Of a stretch of DNA of 64,000 nt, positions 23,528-31,230 are shown piece by piece (the first letter of the stretch is position 1; each line of letters begins with the position of its first letter). The notes below the pieces were generated by a model. The model ran no database searches, had not been told where the DNA came from, and saw only the letters and a program-made list of their open reading frames with translations. Source of the DNA: Streptomyces sp. GESEQ-4 (GTDB taxonomy: Bacteria; Actinomycetota; Actinomycetes; Streptomycetales; Streptomycetaceae). Location of the stretch: the NCBI RefSeq assembly GCF_017948455.1, contig NZ_JAFFSU010000015.1, positions 124,001 through 188,000 on the forward strand. The letters run 5' to 3'. The translations under genes were made by a program, and so were the position numbers.

Positions 23528-24652
23528 TCAGTACCCGAAGTTCTGTGTCCACCACGGCCCACCGGACCCGAGGTGGACACCCACGCCCAGCGTCTTGAAG
23601 TCGCAGTTCAGGATGTTGGCCTTGTGACCGGGGCTGTTCATCCAGGCCTCCATGACGGCGGCCGCGTCCACCTGGCCGCGGGCTATGTTCTCGCCGCCGA
23701 GGTCGGCTATCCCGGCTGCTTCGGCCCGGTCCCACGGAGTGGCTCCGCCCGGGTCGGTGTGGTCGAAGAAGCCCAGGTCGGCCATGGCGTCGCTGAAGCC
23801 CCGGGCCAGCTGGGCCAGCGCGCTGTTCGCGGAGACCGGGCTGCAGCCCACCTTCGCCCGCTCCTGGTTCACGAGCTTGAGCACCTCGGCCTCGGCCCTG
23901 GCCTCGGCGGACACCGTCACCGGGGCGCCGGTGTCCTTCTCCGGCGCCTTGGTGGCCGGGCGCGAGGGGGTGGGGGTGGGCTTCGGCTTCTTGGTCTTGG
24001 CCGGCGGGGCCTTCGGCTTCTCGGACGGAGTCTCGGTCGGCGCCGTGGACGCCGAGCCGGAGGGCGCCGGCGAGGCCGCACGCTCGTTGTCCCGGCTCGC
24101 CGACTCGTCGGTCTCGCGGCCCTCGGCGGCGCCGGACGTGCCGCCCTGCTCGGTCGCGCTGTTCGAGGGCGTGTCCACGGCCTGCACGTTGTCGCTGCTG
24201 TCGCTGCCGCCACCGAGCTGGTAGTTCTCCACGCCGGGCACCACACCCGTGGCCACCGCGACCGTGCCGATGGCGACCGCGGCGGAGACGCCGAGCAGTC
24301 CGGCACGCACCGGACGCACCGACTTCTTCTTGCGGCGGTGCCCAGCGCCTCGCCGGCCACCCCCGCCGGGTGCGGCGTCGGGGAAGACGACGCGGTAGTC
24401 CTCGTCCGAGGCGAAGAGGTAGCGCTCGCTGCGCGCGGTGGTCTCGGCATACGCCTCGGTGCCGAGGTAGGGCGCCTCAGTGTTCAGGTAGGGCGCCCTG
24501 CCCGGGGTGGAACGGTCTGCCGCGTACGCGTCGTATGCGTCGTACGAGTCCTGCGGGCCGTGGCTCCCTGTGCGGGAACGGTACGTTTCTGTGACCCCCG
24601 TGGCGCGGCCCGTGGCGGCGCGGCCGGCGGCTGAGCGTCGGTGGCGTCCCAT
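23528..24652 (-). CDS. Membrane-anchored CAP/SCP-domain protein
   Basis: 374 residues: a hydrophilic, Tyr/Asp-rich cytoplasmic N-terminus (1-105), a basic RRKKK stop and a single membrane segment (about 117-138), then a long Ser/Thr/Pro/Lys-rich extracellular linker (about 145-245) and a CAP domain (about 250-374). CAP motifs include ALAQLARGFSDAMADLGFFDHTDP, GENIARG and NSPGHKANILNCDFKTLGVG. CAP proteins act outside the cell with varied or unknown roles (lipid binding, cell-wall association). It is upstream of the HxlR gene in the same direction and divergent from acyP; a perfect 18-bp palindrome lies 54 bp before its start. Confidence 0.88.
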   Translation of the reverse strand: MGRHRRSAAGRAATGRATGVTETYRSRTGSHGPQDSYDAYDAYAADRSTPGRAPYLNTEAPYLGTEAYAETTARSERYLFASDEDYRVVFPDAAPGGGGRRGAGHRRKKKSVRPVRAGLLGVSAAVAIGTVAVATGVVPGVENYQLGGGSDSSDNVQAVDTPSNSATEQGGTSGAAEGRETDESASRDNERAASPAPSGSASTAPTETPSEKPKAPPAKTKKPKPTPTPSRPATKAPEKDTGAPVTVSAEARAEAEVLKLVNQERAKVGCSPVSANSALAQLARGFSDAMADLGFFDHTDPGGATPWDRAEAAGIADLGGENIARGQVDAAAVMEAWMNSPGHKANILNCDFKTLGVGVHLGSGGPWWTQNFGY

Positions 24653-24705
24653 GTCCTTGCCTTCCTCGTCCTGTGCGGTCGACTCGCCCGTGCGGTCAAC
24701 GCAAC

Positions 24706-24723
24706 CTCACTCGATCGAGTGAG
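24706..24723. promoter_or_regulatory. 18-bp palindrome between the CAP gene and acyP
   Basis: CTCACTCGATCGAGTGAG is perfectly self-complementary and its flanks (AA/TT) extend the symmetry. It lies in a divergent intergenic region and looks like a dimeric-repressor operator. No regulator can be assigned; the nearby HxlR candidate site has a different sequence. Confidence 0.45.
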
Positions 24724-24801
24724 TTTCATATGAGATTCATTGGGGCTGGACGGTACCGCATGGCGCAGGGTGAGGAAGTGTCGTGAGAGACATTGGCCCG
24801 T

Positions 24802-24807
24802 TAGGTT
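24802..24807 (+). promoter_or_regulatory. Leaderless-type -10 box of acyP
   Basis: TAGGTT, a full match to the Streptomyces -10 consensus TAGRRT in all but one base, ends 6 nt before the acyP ATG with no ribosome site between. Confidence 0.55.
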
Positions 24808-24813
24808 GCCCTC

Positions 24814-25095
24814 ATGAGCGAGGATGTGCGGTTGGTCGCCTGGGTGCGTGGACGCGTCCAAGGTGTGGGTTTTCGCTGGTTCACCCGGGCCAAGGCGCTC
24901 GAGATCGGCGGCCTGAGTGGTTTTGCTCTCAATTTGGAGGACGGACGGGTCCAGGTGGTCGCGGAGGGCCCGCGCGGAGCGTGCCAACGGCTCCTCGACT
25001 GGCTCGGGGGCGCCGACACGCCCGGCCGCGTCGACGGAGTCACCGAGATCTGGGACACACCCCGCGGCGGCTACGACGGCTTCTCGATCCGCTGA
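24814..25095 (+). CDS. acyP: Acylphosphatase
   Basis: Hydrolyses acyl phosphates. The 93-residue protein has the complete signature GRVQGVGFRWFT with catalytic Arg21, and Asn40 in GFALNLEDGRVQV, the two residues required for activity. The start at 24814 has no Shine-Dalgarno sequence but a TAGGTT box 6 nt upstream, pointing to a leaderless message. It is divergent from the CAP-domain gene. Confidence 0.95.
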   Translation: MSEDVRLVAWVRGRVQGVGFRWFTRAKALEIGGLSGFALNLEDGRVQVVAEGPRGACQRLLDWLGGADTPGRVDGVTEIWDTPRGGYDGFSIR

Positions 25096-25475
25096 GTGAT
25101 TTCTGTAAAGCGGCCCAGGTGGAAGCGGAGGTACATGCCACCGGCAGCTGCCCCGAGCAGAAAGAGCCTGGTGGTTGCCAAGAACCGGTTGCCATGGCAG
25201 GCTCCGCACGCAAGGATGATCGTCACGCCCTGAGGGGCCCGCAGGAGCAGCAGCGCCGCCGATTTCACGGCCGCGCGCCCCCGGGATGCCCGCCAAAGCA
25301 GGGCGTGATCGTGTTGACCGTCAAACTTTTTGGTGAGACGCTGAAAGCCCCGCGCACCTTAGCTGTTTGGCATGAAGAACGGCAGCACAACTCAACAGTG
25401 CCAAGCACCGCGGGTGCGAATCCCTCACGACCCACACCGCATCGGTCGGTCACTCATTGTGGAGGACCATCCATC
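25096..25475. other. Intergenic region acyP to small coiled-coil gene
   Basis: 380 bp with no convincing gene. It contains a TTGACC (25314-25319) that could be a -35 element, an AT-rich stretch around 25321-25335, and a short GCACC-GCG-GGTGC hairpin near 25410. A T-arm-like GGGTGCGAATCCC string at 25412 does not belong to a complete tRNA. It is probably the leader and promoter region of the gene at 25476. Confidence 0.5.
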
Positions 25476-25709
25476 ATGGCAAAGGCGCTTCTCGGTTACG
25501 TCGGCGGCTCCGACCCTCGACTCCTCGCCGAGATGCGACGGCTCCAGCAGCGTGTCCAGGACCTGGAATCCGAGCTCGGACGAATCCAGGCGGAGAACGA
25601 CTCGCTGACGGCTGCCGCTTCTCACGACAGGATCATGGAGAGCATGGACTCTCACGACAGGGTCATGGAGAGCATTGACGCACACCAGGCGGAGCCTGCG
25701 CTCACCTGA
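25476..25709 (+). CDS. Small coiled-coil protein with tandem repeat (77 aa)
   Basis: 77-residue hydrophilic protein beginning MAKALLGYVGGSDPRLLAEM, then a heptad-rich helix (RLQQRVQDLESELGRIQAEN, about 22-41). It ends with two tandem 10-residue units SHDR(I/V)MES(M/I)D followed by AHQAEPALT. I do not recognise a named family. The ATG at 25476 has GGAGG about 10 nt upstream. It is followed by a very strong UUCG-loop terminator, so it is a single-gene unit between acyP and smc. Dimerisation through the coiled coil is likely; function unknown. Confidence 0.85.
   Translation: MAKALLGYVGGSDPRLLAEMRRLQQRVQDLESELGRIQAENDSLTAAASHDRIMESMDSHDRVMESIDAHQAEPALT
25620..25679 (+). repeat. Two tandem 30-bp units inside the small coiled-coil gene
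   Basis: Units 25620-25649 and 25650-25679 differ at two positions and encode SHDRIMESMD and SHDRVMESID. The second unit runs into the C-terminus. Confidence 0.85.
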
Positions 25710-25787
25710 TCACTGCATCACACAGCACCACACAACGACAGCAGTGGTTGGGCTGCCCGTATCAACCGCTGAGTTGTCAGAGTTTGC

Positions 25788-25809
25788 AAGGGACGCTTCG
25801 GCGTCCCTT
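25788..25809 (+). terminator. Strong intrinsic terminator with TTCG loop
   Basis: Perfect 9-bp stem AAGGGACGC/GCGTCCCTT closed by a TTCG tetraloop and followed by CTTTCTT. A second, weaker hairpin (25742-25771, one G-T pair) precedes it. Ends the small gene at 25476-25709. Confidence 0.9.
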
Positions 25810-25938
25810 CTTTCTTGCTCCCGCGCATCCTTTCACCCTCTTTAACGTCTGGTGTGCCCTGCACGTTCATGGGTGAAACCGCGGGGGTGCCCCAGGGTTC
25901 GGGGTCCGAGATACCGGCGGGAGGTAGAGTCCAGCGGC

Positions 25939-28900
25939 GTGCACCTCAAGGCCCTGACCCTCCGTGGGTTCAAGTCGTTCGCCTCGGCGACCACGCTCCG
26001 GTTCGAGCCGGGGATCACGTGTGTCGTAGGACCGAACGGCTCGGGCAAGTCCAATGTGGTGGACGCGCTCAGCTGGGTCATGGGTGAACAGGGCGCCAAG
26101 TCGCTGCGCGGCGGCAAGATGGAGGACGTCATCTTCGCCGGCACCACCGGCCGCCCGCCGCTCGGCCGCGCCGAGGTGTCCCTCACCATCGACAACTCCG
26201 ACGGCGCGCTGCCCATCGAGTACGCCGAGGTCACCATCACGCGGATCATGTTCCGCAACGGCGGCAGCGAGTACCAGATCAACGGCGACACCTGCCGCCT
26301 GCTCGACATCCAGGAACTCCTCTCCGACTCCGGCATCGGCCGCGAGATGCACGTCATCGTCGGCCAGGGCCAGCTCGACTCCGTACTGCACGCGGACCCG
26401 ATGGGGCGCAGGGCCTTCATCGAAGAGGCCGCCGGTGTGCTGAAACACCGCAAGCGCAAGGAGAAGGCCCTCCGGAAGCTGGACGCGATGCAGGCCAACC
26501 TCGCGCGCGTACAGGACCTGACGGACGAGTTGCGCAGACAGCTGAAGCCCCTGGGCCGCCAGGCGGCGGTCGCGCGCAGGGCCGCCGTCATCCAGGCCGA
26601 CCTCCGCGACGCCCGCCTCCGCCTGCTCGCCGACGATCTCGTACGACTCCGAGAGGCGCTCAACGCCGAGGTCGCCGACGAGGCCGCGCTGAAGGAACGT
26701 AAGGAAGCCGCCGAACTGGAGCTGAAGAAGGCGCTCCAGCGGGAGGCGCTCCTGGAGGACGAGGTACGGCAGCTCACTCCGCGACTCCAGCGCGCCCAGC
26801 AGACTTGGTACGAACTCTCCCAGCTCGCCGAACGCGTCCGCGGCACGATCTCGCTGGCCGACGCCCGGGTGAAGAGCGCCACTTCCGCGCCGCCGGACGA
26901 GCGCCGGGGCCGTGACCCCGAGGACATGGAGCGCGAGGCCAACCGGATCCGTGAGCAGGAGGCCGAGCTCGAAGCGGCCCTGGAGGCGGCCGAGCGGGCG
27001 CTGGACGACACGGTCGCGCACCGCGCCGACCTGGAGCGCGAGCTGGCCATGGAGGAACGGCGGCTGAAGGACGTCGCCCGCTCCATCGCCGACCGCCGTG
27101 AGAGCCTCGCCCGGCTGAACGGCCAGGTCAACGCGGCCCGTTCGCGTGCCGCCTCCGCCCAGGCCGAGATCGACCGCCTCGCCGCCGCCCGCGACGAGGC
27201 CCAGGAACGCGCCGTCGCCGCCCAGGAGGAGTACGAGACCCTGAAGGCCGAGGTCGACGGCCTGGACGCGGACGACGCGGAACTCGGCGAGCAGCACGAA
27301 GCGGCCAAGACAGCACTGACCGAGGCGGAAGCCGCGCTGACGGCGGCCCGCGAGGCGGCCACAGCAGCGGAACGCAAACGCGCCGCCACCCGGGCCCGCC
27401 ACGAGGCGCTGGCGATGGGCCTGCGACGCAAGGACGGAACAGGTGCGCTGCTGGGAGCGAAGGACCGGCTCACGGGTCTGCTCGGTCCGGCCGCGGAGCT
27501 GCTCACGGTGACGCCGGGATACGAGGTCGCGCTGGCAGCCGCGTTCGGAGCGGCGGCGGACGCGATCGCGGTGACGTCCCCGTCCGCCGCGGCCGACGCA
27601 ATCCGCCTATTGCGCAAACAGGACGGCGGAAGGGCGGCGCTCCTGCTCGCCGGTGAACCAGACGCGCCCCAAAGGGGCGCGGGGAACGGCGCGACCAGCC
27701 ACAACGAGCCTGCAGACGCCCGACTACAGCACGCTGCCGAGCTGGTCCGCGGCCCGTCCGACCTCATGCCGGCCGTGAGACGGCTACTGCACCGCATCGT
27801 CGTCGTAAGCACCCTCGAAGACGCCGAAGAGCTCGTCTACGCCCACCCCGACCTCACCGCCGTAACCGCCGAAGGCGACCTCCTGGGCGCCCACTTCGCG
27901 CACGGCGGCTCCGCCGGAGCGCCCAGCCTCCTCGAAGTGCAGGCCTCCGTGGACGAGGCCGCCGCCGAGCTGGAAGAGCTGGCCGTGCGGTGCGAGGAAC
28001 TCACCGAGGCGCAGCACGCGGCGACCGAGCGCCGTAAGGAGTGCGCCGCACTCGTCGAAGCCGTGGGGGAGCGGCGCAGGGCCGCCGACCGGGAGAAGTC
28101 GGCCGTGGCGCAGCAGCTCGGACGGCTCGCCGGTCAGGCGCGCGGCGCCGCAGGGGAGGCCGAGCGGTCCGCCGCGGCGGCGGCGCGTGCGCAGGAGGCG
28201 CTCGACAAGGCCGTGGAAGAAGCCGAGGAGCTGGCCGAACGGCTCGCCGTCGCCGAGGAGATGCCGGTCGAGGAGGAGCCCGACACCTCCGTACGGGATC
28301 GGCTCGCCGCCGACGGCGCCAACGCACGCCAGACCGAGATGGAGGCCCGCCTCCAGGTCCGTACGCACGAGGAGCGGGTCAAGGGGCTGGCCGGCCGCGC
28401 CGACTCCCTCGACCGCGCCGCCCGGGCGGAGCGCGACGCACGCGCGCGTGCCGAGCAGCGGCGGGCGCGGATGCGGCACGAGGCGGCCGTCGCGGAAGCC
28501 GTCGCCTCCGGTGCGCGGCAGCTGCTCGCGCACGTCGAGGTCTCCCTCACCCGTGCCGACGCGGAACGCACCGCCGCCGAGACCGCCAAGGCGCGGCGTG
28601 AGCAGGAGCTGACCGTCGCCCGTAACGCGGGGCGCGACCTCAAGTCCGAGCTGGACAAGCTGACCGACTCCGTCCACCGCGGCGAAGTGCTCGGCGCTGA
28701 GAAGCGGATGCGGATCGAGCAGCTGGAGACCAAGGCGCTGGAGGAGCTGGGGGTCGAGCCGGCCGGGCTCGTCGACGAGTTCGGCCCGCATCAGCTCGTC
28801 CCGCCCTCGCTCCCGGCGGAGGGGGAGCAGCTGCCGGAGGACCCCGAGCACCCCCGCAACCAGCCCAAGCCGTTCGTCCGGGCCGAGCAGGAGAAGCGGC

Positions 28901-29523
28901 TCAAGTCCGCCGAGCGGGCCTATCAGCAGCTCGGCAAGGTCAACCCGCTGGCGCTGGAGGAGTTCGCGGCGCTGGAGGAGCGGCACCAGTTCCTCAGCGA
29001 GCAGCTGGAGGACCTGAAGAAGACCCGTGCCGACCTGCTCCAGGTCGTCAAGGAGGTCGACGAGCGCGTCGAGCAGGTCTTCACCGAGGCCTTCCGGGAC
29101 ACGGCCCGCGAGTTCGAGGGCGTCTTCAGCCGGCTCTTCCCGGGTGGCGACGGGCGGCTGATCCTCACCGATCCCGACAACATGCTCACCACGGGCGTCG
29201 ATGTCGAGGCACGTCCTCCGGGTAAGAAGGTCAAGCGGCTCAGCCTGCTCTCCGGTGGCGAGCGCTCACTGACCGCCGTCGCGATGCTCGTGTCGATCTT
29301 CAAGGCCCGCCCCAGCCCGTTCTATGTGATGGACGAGGTCGAGGCCGCGCTCGATGACACCAACCTGCAGCGGCTGATCCGCATCATGCAGGAGCTGCAG
29401 GAAGCCTCGCAGCTGATCGTGATCACCCACCAGAAGCGGACGATGGAGGTCGCCGACGCGCTGTACGGCGTCTCCATGCAGGGCGACGGTGTGTCGAAGG
29501 TCATCTCTCAGCGGCTGCGCTAA
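25939..29523 (+). CDS. smc: Chromosome segregation ATPase Smc
   Basis: Condensin core subunit. Head motifs: Walker A GPNGSGKSN at 31-39, Q-loop region near 140-150 (HVIVGQGQLDSVL), ABC signature LLSGGERSLTAVAM near 1103, Walker B FYVMDEVEAALDD near 1128. Two long coiled coils flank a hinge at about 500-680. The GTG at 25939 (MHLKALTLRGFKSF) fits the family start; GGGAGG lies 14 nt upstream, an unusually long gap. Length 1,194. Odd point: residues 576-588 (APQRGAGNGATSH) are encoded by an in-frame copy of dispersed repeat A within the hinge, which breaks the normal sequence but keeps the frame. Its ScpA/ScpB partners are not in the window. Confidence 0.96.
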   Translation: MHLKALTLRGFKSFASATTLRFEPGITCVVGPNGSGKSNVVDALSWVMGEQGAKSLRGGKMEDVIFAGTTGRPPLGRAEVSLTIDNSDGALPIEYAEVTITRIMFRNGGSEYQINGDTCRLLDIQELLSDSGIGREMHVIVGQGQLDSVLHADPMGRRAFIEEAAGVLKHRKRKEKALRKLDAMQANLARVQDLTDELRRQLKPLGRQAAVARRAAVIQADLRDARLRLLADDLVRLREALNAEVADEAALKERKEAAELELKKALQREALLEDEVRQLTPRLQRAQQTWYELSQLAERVRGTISLADARVKSATSAPPDERRGRDPEDMEREANRIREQEAELEAALEAAERALDDTVAHRADLERELAMEERRLKDVARSIADRRESLARLNGQVNAARSRAASAQAEIDRLAAARDEAQERAVAAQEEYETLKAEVDGLDADDAELGEQHEAAKTALTEAEAALTAAREAATAAERKRAATRARHEALAMGLRRKDGTGALLGAKDRLTGLLGPAAELLTVTPGYEVALAAAFGAAADAIAVTSPSAAADAIRLLRKQDGGRAALLLAGEPDAPQRGAGNGATSHNEPADARLQHAAELVRGPSDLMPAVRRLLHRIVVVSTLEDAEELVYAHPDLTAVTAEGDLLGAHFAHGGSAGAPSLLEVQASVDEAAAELEELAVRCEELTEAQHAATERRKECAALVEAVGERRRAADREKSAVAQQLGRLAGQARGAAGEAERSAAAAARAQEALDKAVEEAEELAERLAVAEEMPVEEEPDTSVRDRLAADGANARQTEMEARLQVRTHEERVKGLAGRADSLDRAARAERDARARAEQRRARMRHEAAVAEAVASGARQLLAHVEVSLTRADAERTAAETAKARREQELTVARNAGRDLKSELDKLTDSVHRGEVLGAEKRMRIEQLETKALEELGVEPAGLVDEFGPHQLVPPSLPAEGEQLPEDPEHPRNQPKPFVRAEQEKRLKSAERAYQQLGKVNPLALEEFAALEERHQFLSEQLEDLKKTRADLLQVVKEVDERVEQVFTEAFRDTAREFEGVFSRLFPGGDGRLILTDPDNMLTTGVDVEARPPGKKVKRLSLLSGGERSLTAVAMLVSIFKARPSPFYVMDEVEAALDDTNLQRLIRIMQELQEASQLIVITHQKRTMEVADALYGVSMQGDGVSKVISQRLR
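27664..27702 (+). repeat. Dispersed repeat A, copy 3, inside smc
   Basis: GCGCCCCAAAGGGGCGC followed by GGGGAACGGCGCGACCAGCC. The full-length element matches copy 1 in reverse complement and is 39 bp, a multiple of three, so the smc frame is kept. Confidence 0.85.
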
Positions 29524-29629
29524 ATACGTGCCGCCTACACCGGTTCTGACCAGCGATTTGGGGATCATCCCTTCAACTCTTGAACTCAAGCCCCTCACAC
29601 CTGCGGTGCATTCTCTTAACAAGGTCATA

Positions 29630-29657
29630 TTGACTTCGAAACTTGAAGGCATAGCCT
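29630..29657 (+). promoter_or_regulatory. Candidate glcP promoter
   Basis: TTGACT (29630-29635) and TAGCCT (29652-29657), 16-nt spacer, in a low-GC stretch about 93 nt before the glcP start. Good match to a principal-sigma promoter. Confidence 0.55.
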
Positions 29658-29749
29658 GAGCAACGTTGCTTTTACCTTCAGGTACCTTCTGATGGACCTC
29701 GAAGGGCTGACCCCAACCGGCAGCGTTGCCGGTGGCCCGAGGAGTACAC

Positions 29750-31168
29750 GTGACCAGCACAGCGCAGGCACCCAAGTCAGGAGCCGCCAAGGCTCATCCC
29801 GAACATCTCGGGCGCGTCGTCTTCATCGCCGCGGCGGCCGCGATGGGCGGCTTCCTCTTCGGCTACGACAGCTCCGTGATCAACGGCGCCGTCGAGGCCA
29901 TTCGCGACCGCTACGACATCGGCTCCGCGGCGCTGGCGCAGGTCATCGCCATCGCCCTGATCGGCTGTGCCATCGGCGCCGCCACCGCCGGCCGGATCGC
30001 CGACCGCATCGGACGTATCCGGTGCATGCAGATCTCCGCCGTGCTGTTCACCGTCAGCGCCGTGGGTTCGGCGCTGCCCTTCGCCCTGTACGACCTCGCC
30101 TTCTGGCGGGTCGTCGGCGGCTTCGCCATCGGCATGGCCTCCGTGATCGGCCCCGCCTACATCGCCGAGGTCGCCCCGGCCGAGTACCGCGGACGGCTCG
30201 GCTCCTTCCAGCAGGCCGCGATCGTCATCGGCATCGCCGTCTCGCAGCTGGTCAACTGGGCTCTGCTCAACGCAGCCGACGGCGACCAGCGCGGCAAGAT
30301 CCTGGGCCTGGAGGCCTGGCAGGTCATGCTCGGCGTCATGGTGATCCCGGCCGTCATCTACGGCCTGCTGTCCTTCGCCATCCCCGAGTCCCCGCGTTAT
30401 CTGATCTCCGTCGGCAAGCACGAGCAGGCCCGCGGGATCCTCGCCGAGGTCGAGGGCAAGGACGTCGACTTCGACGCCCGGATCGCCGAGATCGAGCACG
30501 GCATGAACAGCGAGCACAAGTCGAGCTTCAAGGACCTGCTCGGCGGCTCCTTCTTCTTCAAGCCGATCGTCTGGATCGGTATCGGCCTGTCGGTCTTCCA
30601 GCAGTTCGTCGGCATCAACGTCGCGTTCTACTACTCCTCGACCCTGTGGCAGTCGGTCGGCGTCGACCCGACGGACTCGTTCTTCTACTCCTTCACGACG
30701 TCGATCATCAACATCGTCGGCACCGTGATCGCGATGCTCCTGGTGGACCGCATCGGCCGTAAGCCGCTGGCCCTCATCGGCTCCGTCGGCATGGTGATCG
30801 GCCTCGCGCTGGAGGCCTGGGCGTTCTCCTTCCACCTCGTCGACGGCAAGCTGCCGGCCACGCAGGGCTGGATCGCCCTGATCGCCGCCCACATCTTCGT
30901 CCTCTTCTTCGCCCTGTCCTGGGGTGTGGTCGTCTGGGTCTTCCTCGGCGAGATGTTCCCGAACAAGATCCGCGCCGCCGCCCTGGGCGTGGCCGCCGCC
31001 GCACAGTGGATCGCCAACTGGGCCATCACCGCGAGCTTCCCGTCGCTGGCCGACTGGAACCTCTCCGTCACCTACATGATCTACACGGCCTTCGCCGCGC
31101 TCTCCATCCCGTTCGTCCTCAAGTACGTGAAGGAGACGAAGGGCAAGGCACTGGAGGAGATGGGCTGA
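29750..31168 (+). CDS. glcP: Glucose/sugar:H+ symporter, MFS sugar-porter family
   Basis: 472-residue, 12-segment transporter. Sugar-porter signatures are clear: GFLFGYDSSVINGAVEAI in TM1, GRIADRIGRIR (loop 2-3), PESPRYLISVGK after TM6, QQFVGINVAFYYSSTLWQ in TM7, DRIGRKPL (loop 8-9) and the C-terminal PFVLKYVKETKGKALEEM. It matches from memory the Streptomyces major glucose permease GlcP. The GTG start at 29750 has GAGGAG upstream. It has its own promoter and stands alone; an imperfect 18-bp hairpin follows, shared with the convergent oxidoreductase gene. Confidence 0.94.
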   Translation: MTSTAQAPKSGAAKAHPEHLGRVVFIAAAAAMGGFLFGYDSSVINGAVEAIRDRYDIGSAALAQVIAIALIGCAIGAATAGRIADRIGRIRCMQISAVLFTVSAVGSALPFALYDLAFWRVVGGFAIGMASVIGPAYIAEVAPAEYRGRLGSFQQAAIVIGIAVSQLVNWALLNAADGDQRGKILGLEAWQVMLGVMVIPAVIYGLLSFAIPESPRYLISVGKHEQARGILAEVEGKDVDFDARIAEIEHGMNSEHKSSFKDLLGGSFFFKPIVWIGIGLSVFQQFVGINVAFYYSSTLWQSVGVDPTDSFFYSFTTSIINIVGTVIAMLLVDRIGRKPLALIGSVGMVIGLALEAWAFSFHLVDGKLPATQGWIALIAAHIFVLFFALSWGVVVWVFLGEMFPNKIRAAALGVAAAAQWIANWAITASFPSLADWNLSVTYMIYTAFAALSIPFVLKYVKETKGKALEEMG

Positions 31169-31180
31169 GCCTCGTAAGAG

Positions 31181-31230
31181 ACGTACCGCCCCGGCTCAGC
31201 CTTCGAGGTCATTGAGCCGGGGCAGTACGT
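31181..31230. terminator. Long hairpin terminator overlapping the end of the oxidoreductase gene
   Basis: Arms 31181-31198 and 31213-31230 pair over 18 positions with one mismatch (inner 11 bp perfect). Loop is 14 nt. It lies between convergent glcP and the LLM gene and includes the last 35 nt of the LLM coding sequence. Confidence 0.75.

Noticed and set aside
25071..25268. 65-residue minus-strand open frame overlapping acyP
   Set aside because: No ribosome site, overlaps the acyP end, weakly hydrophobic without a family pattern.
25370..25440. tRNA-like T-arm string GGGTGCGAATCCC
   Set aside because: No matching acceptor stem, D-arm or anticodon arm could be folded around it.
25842..27812. 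656-residue minus-strand frame over smc
   Set aside because: Serine/arginine-rich antisense shadow of smc coding sequence.
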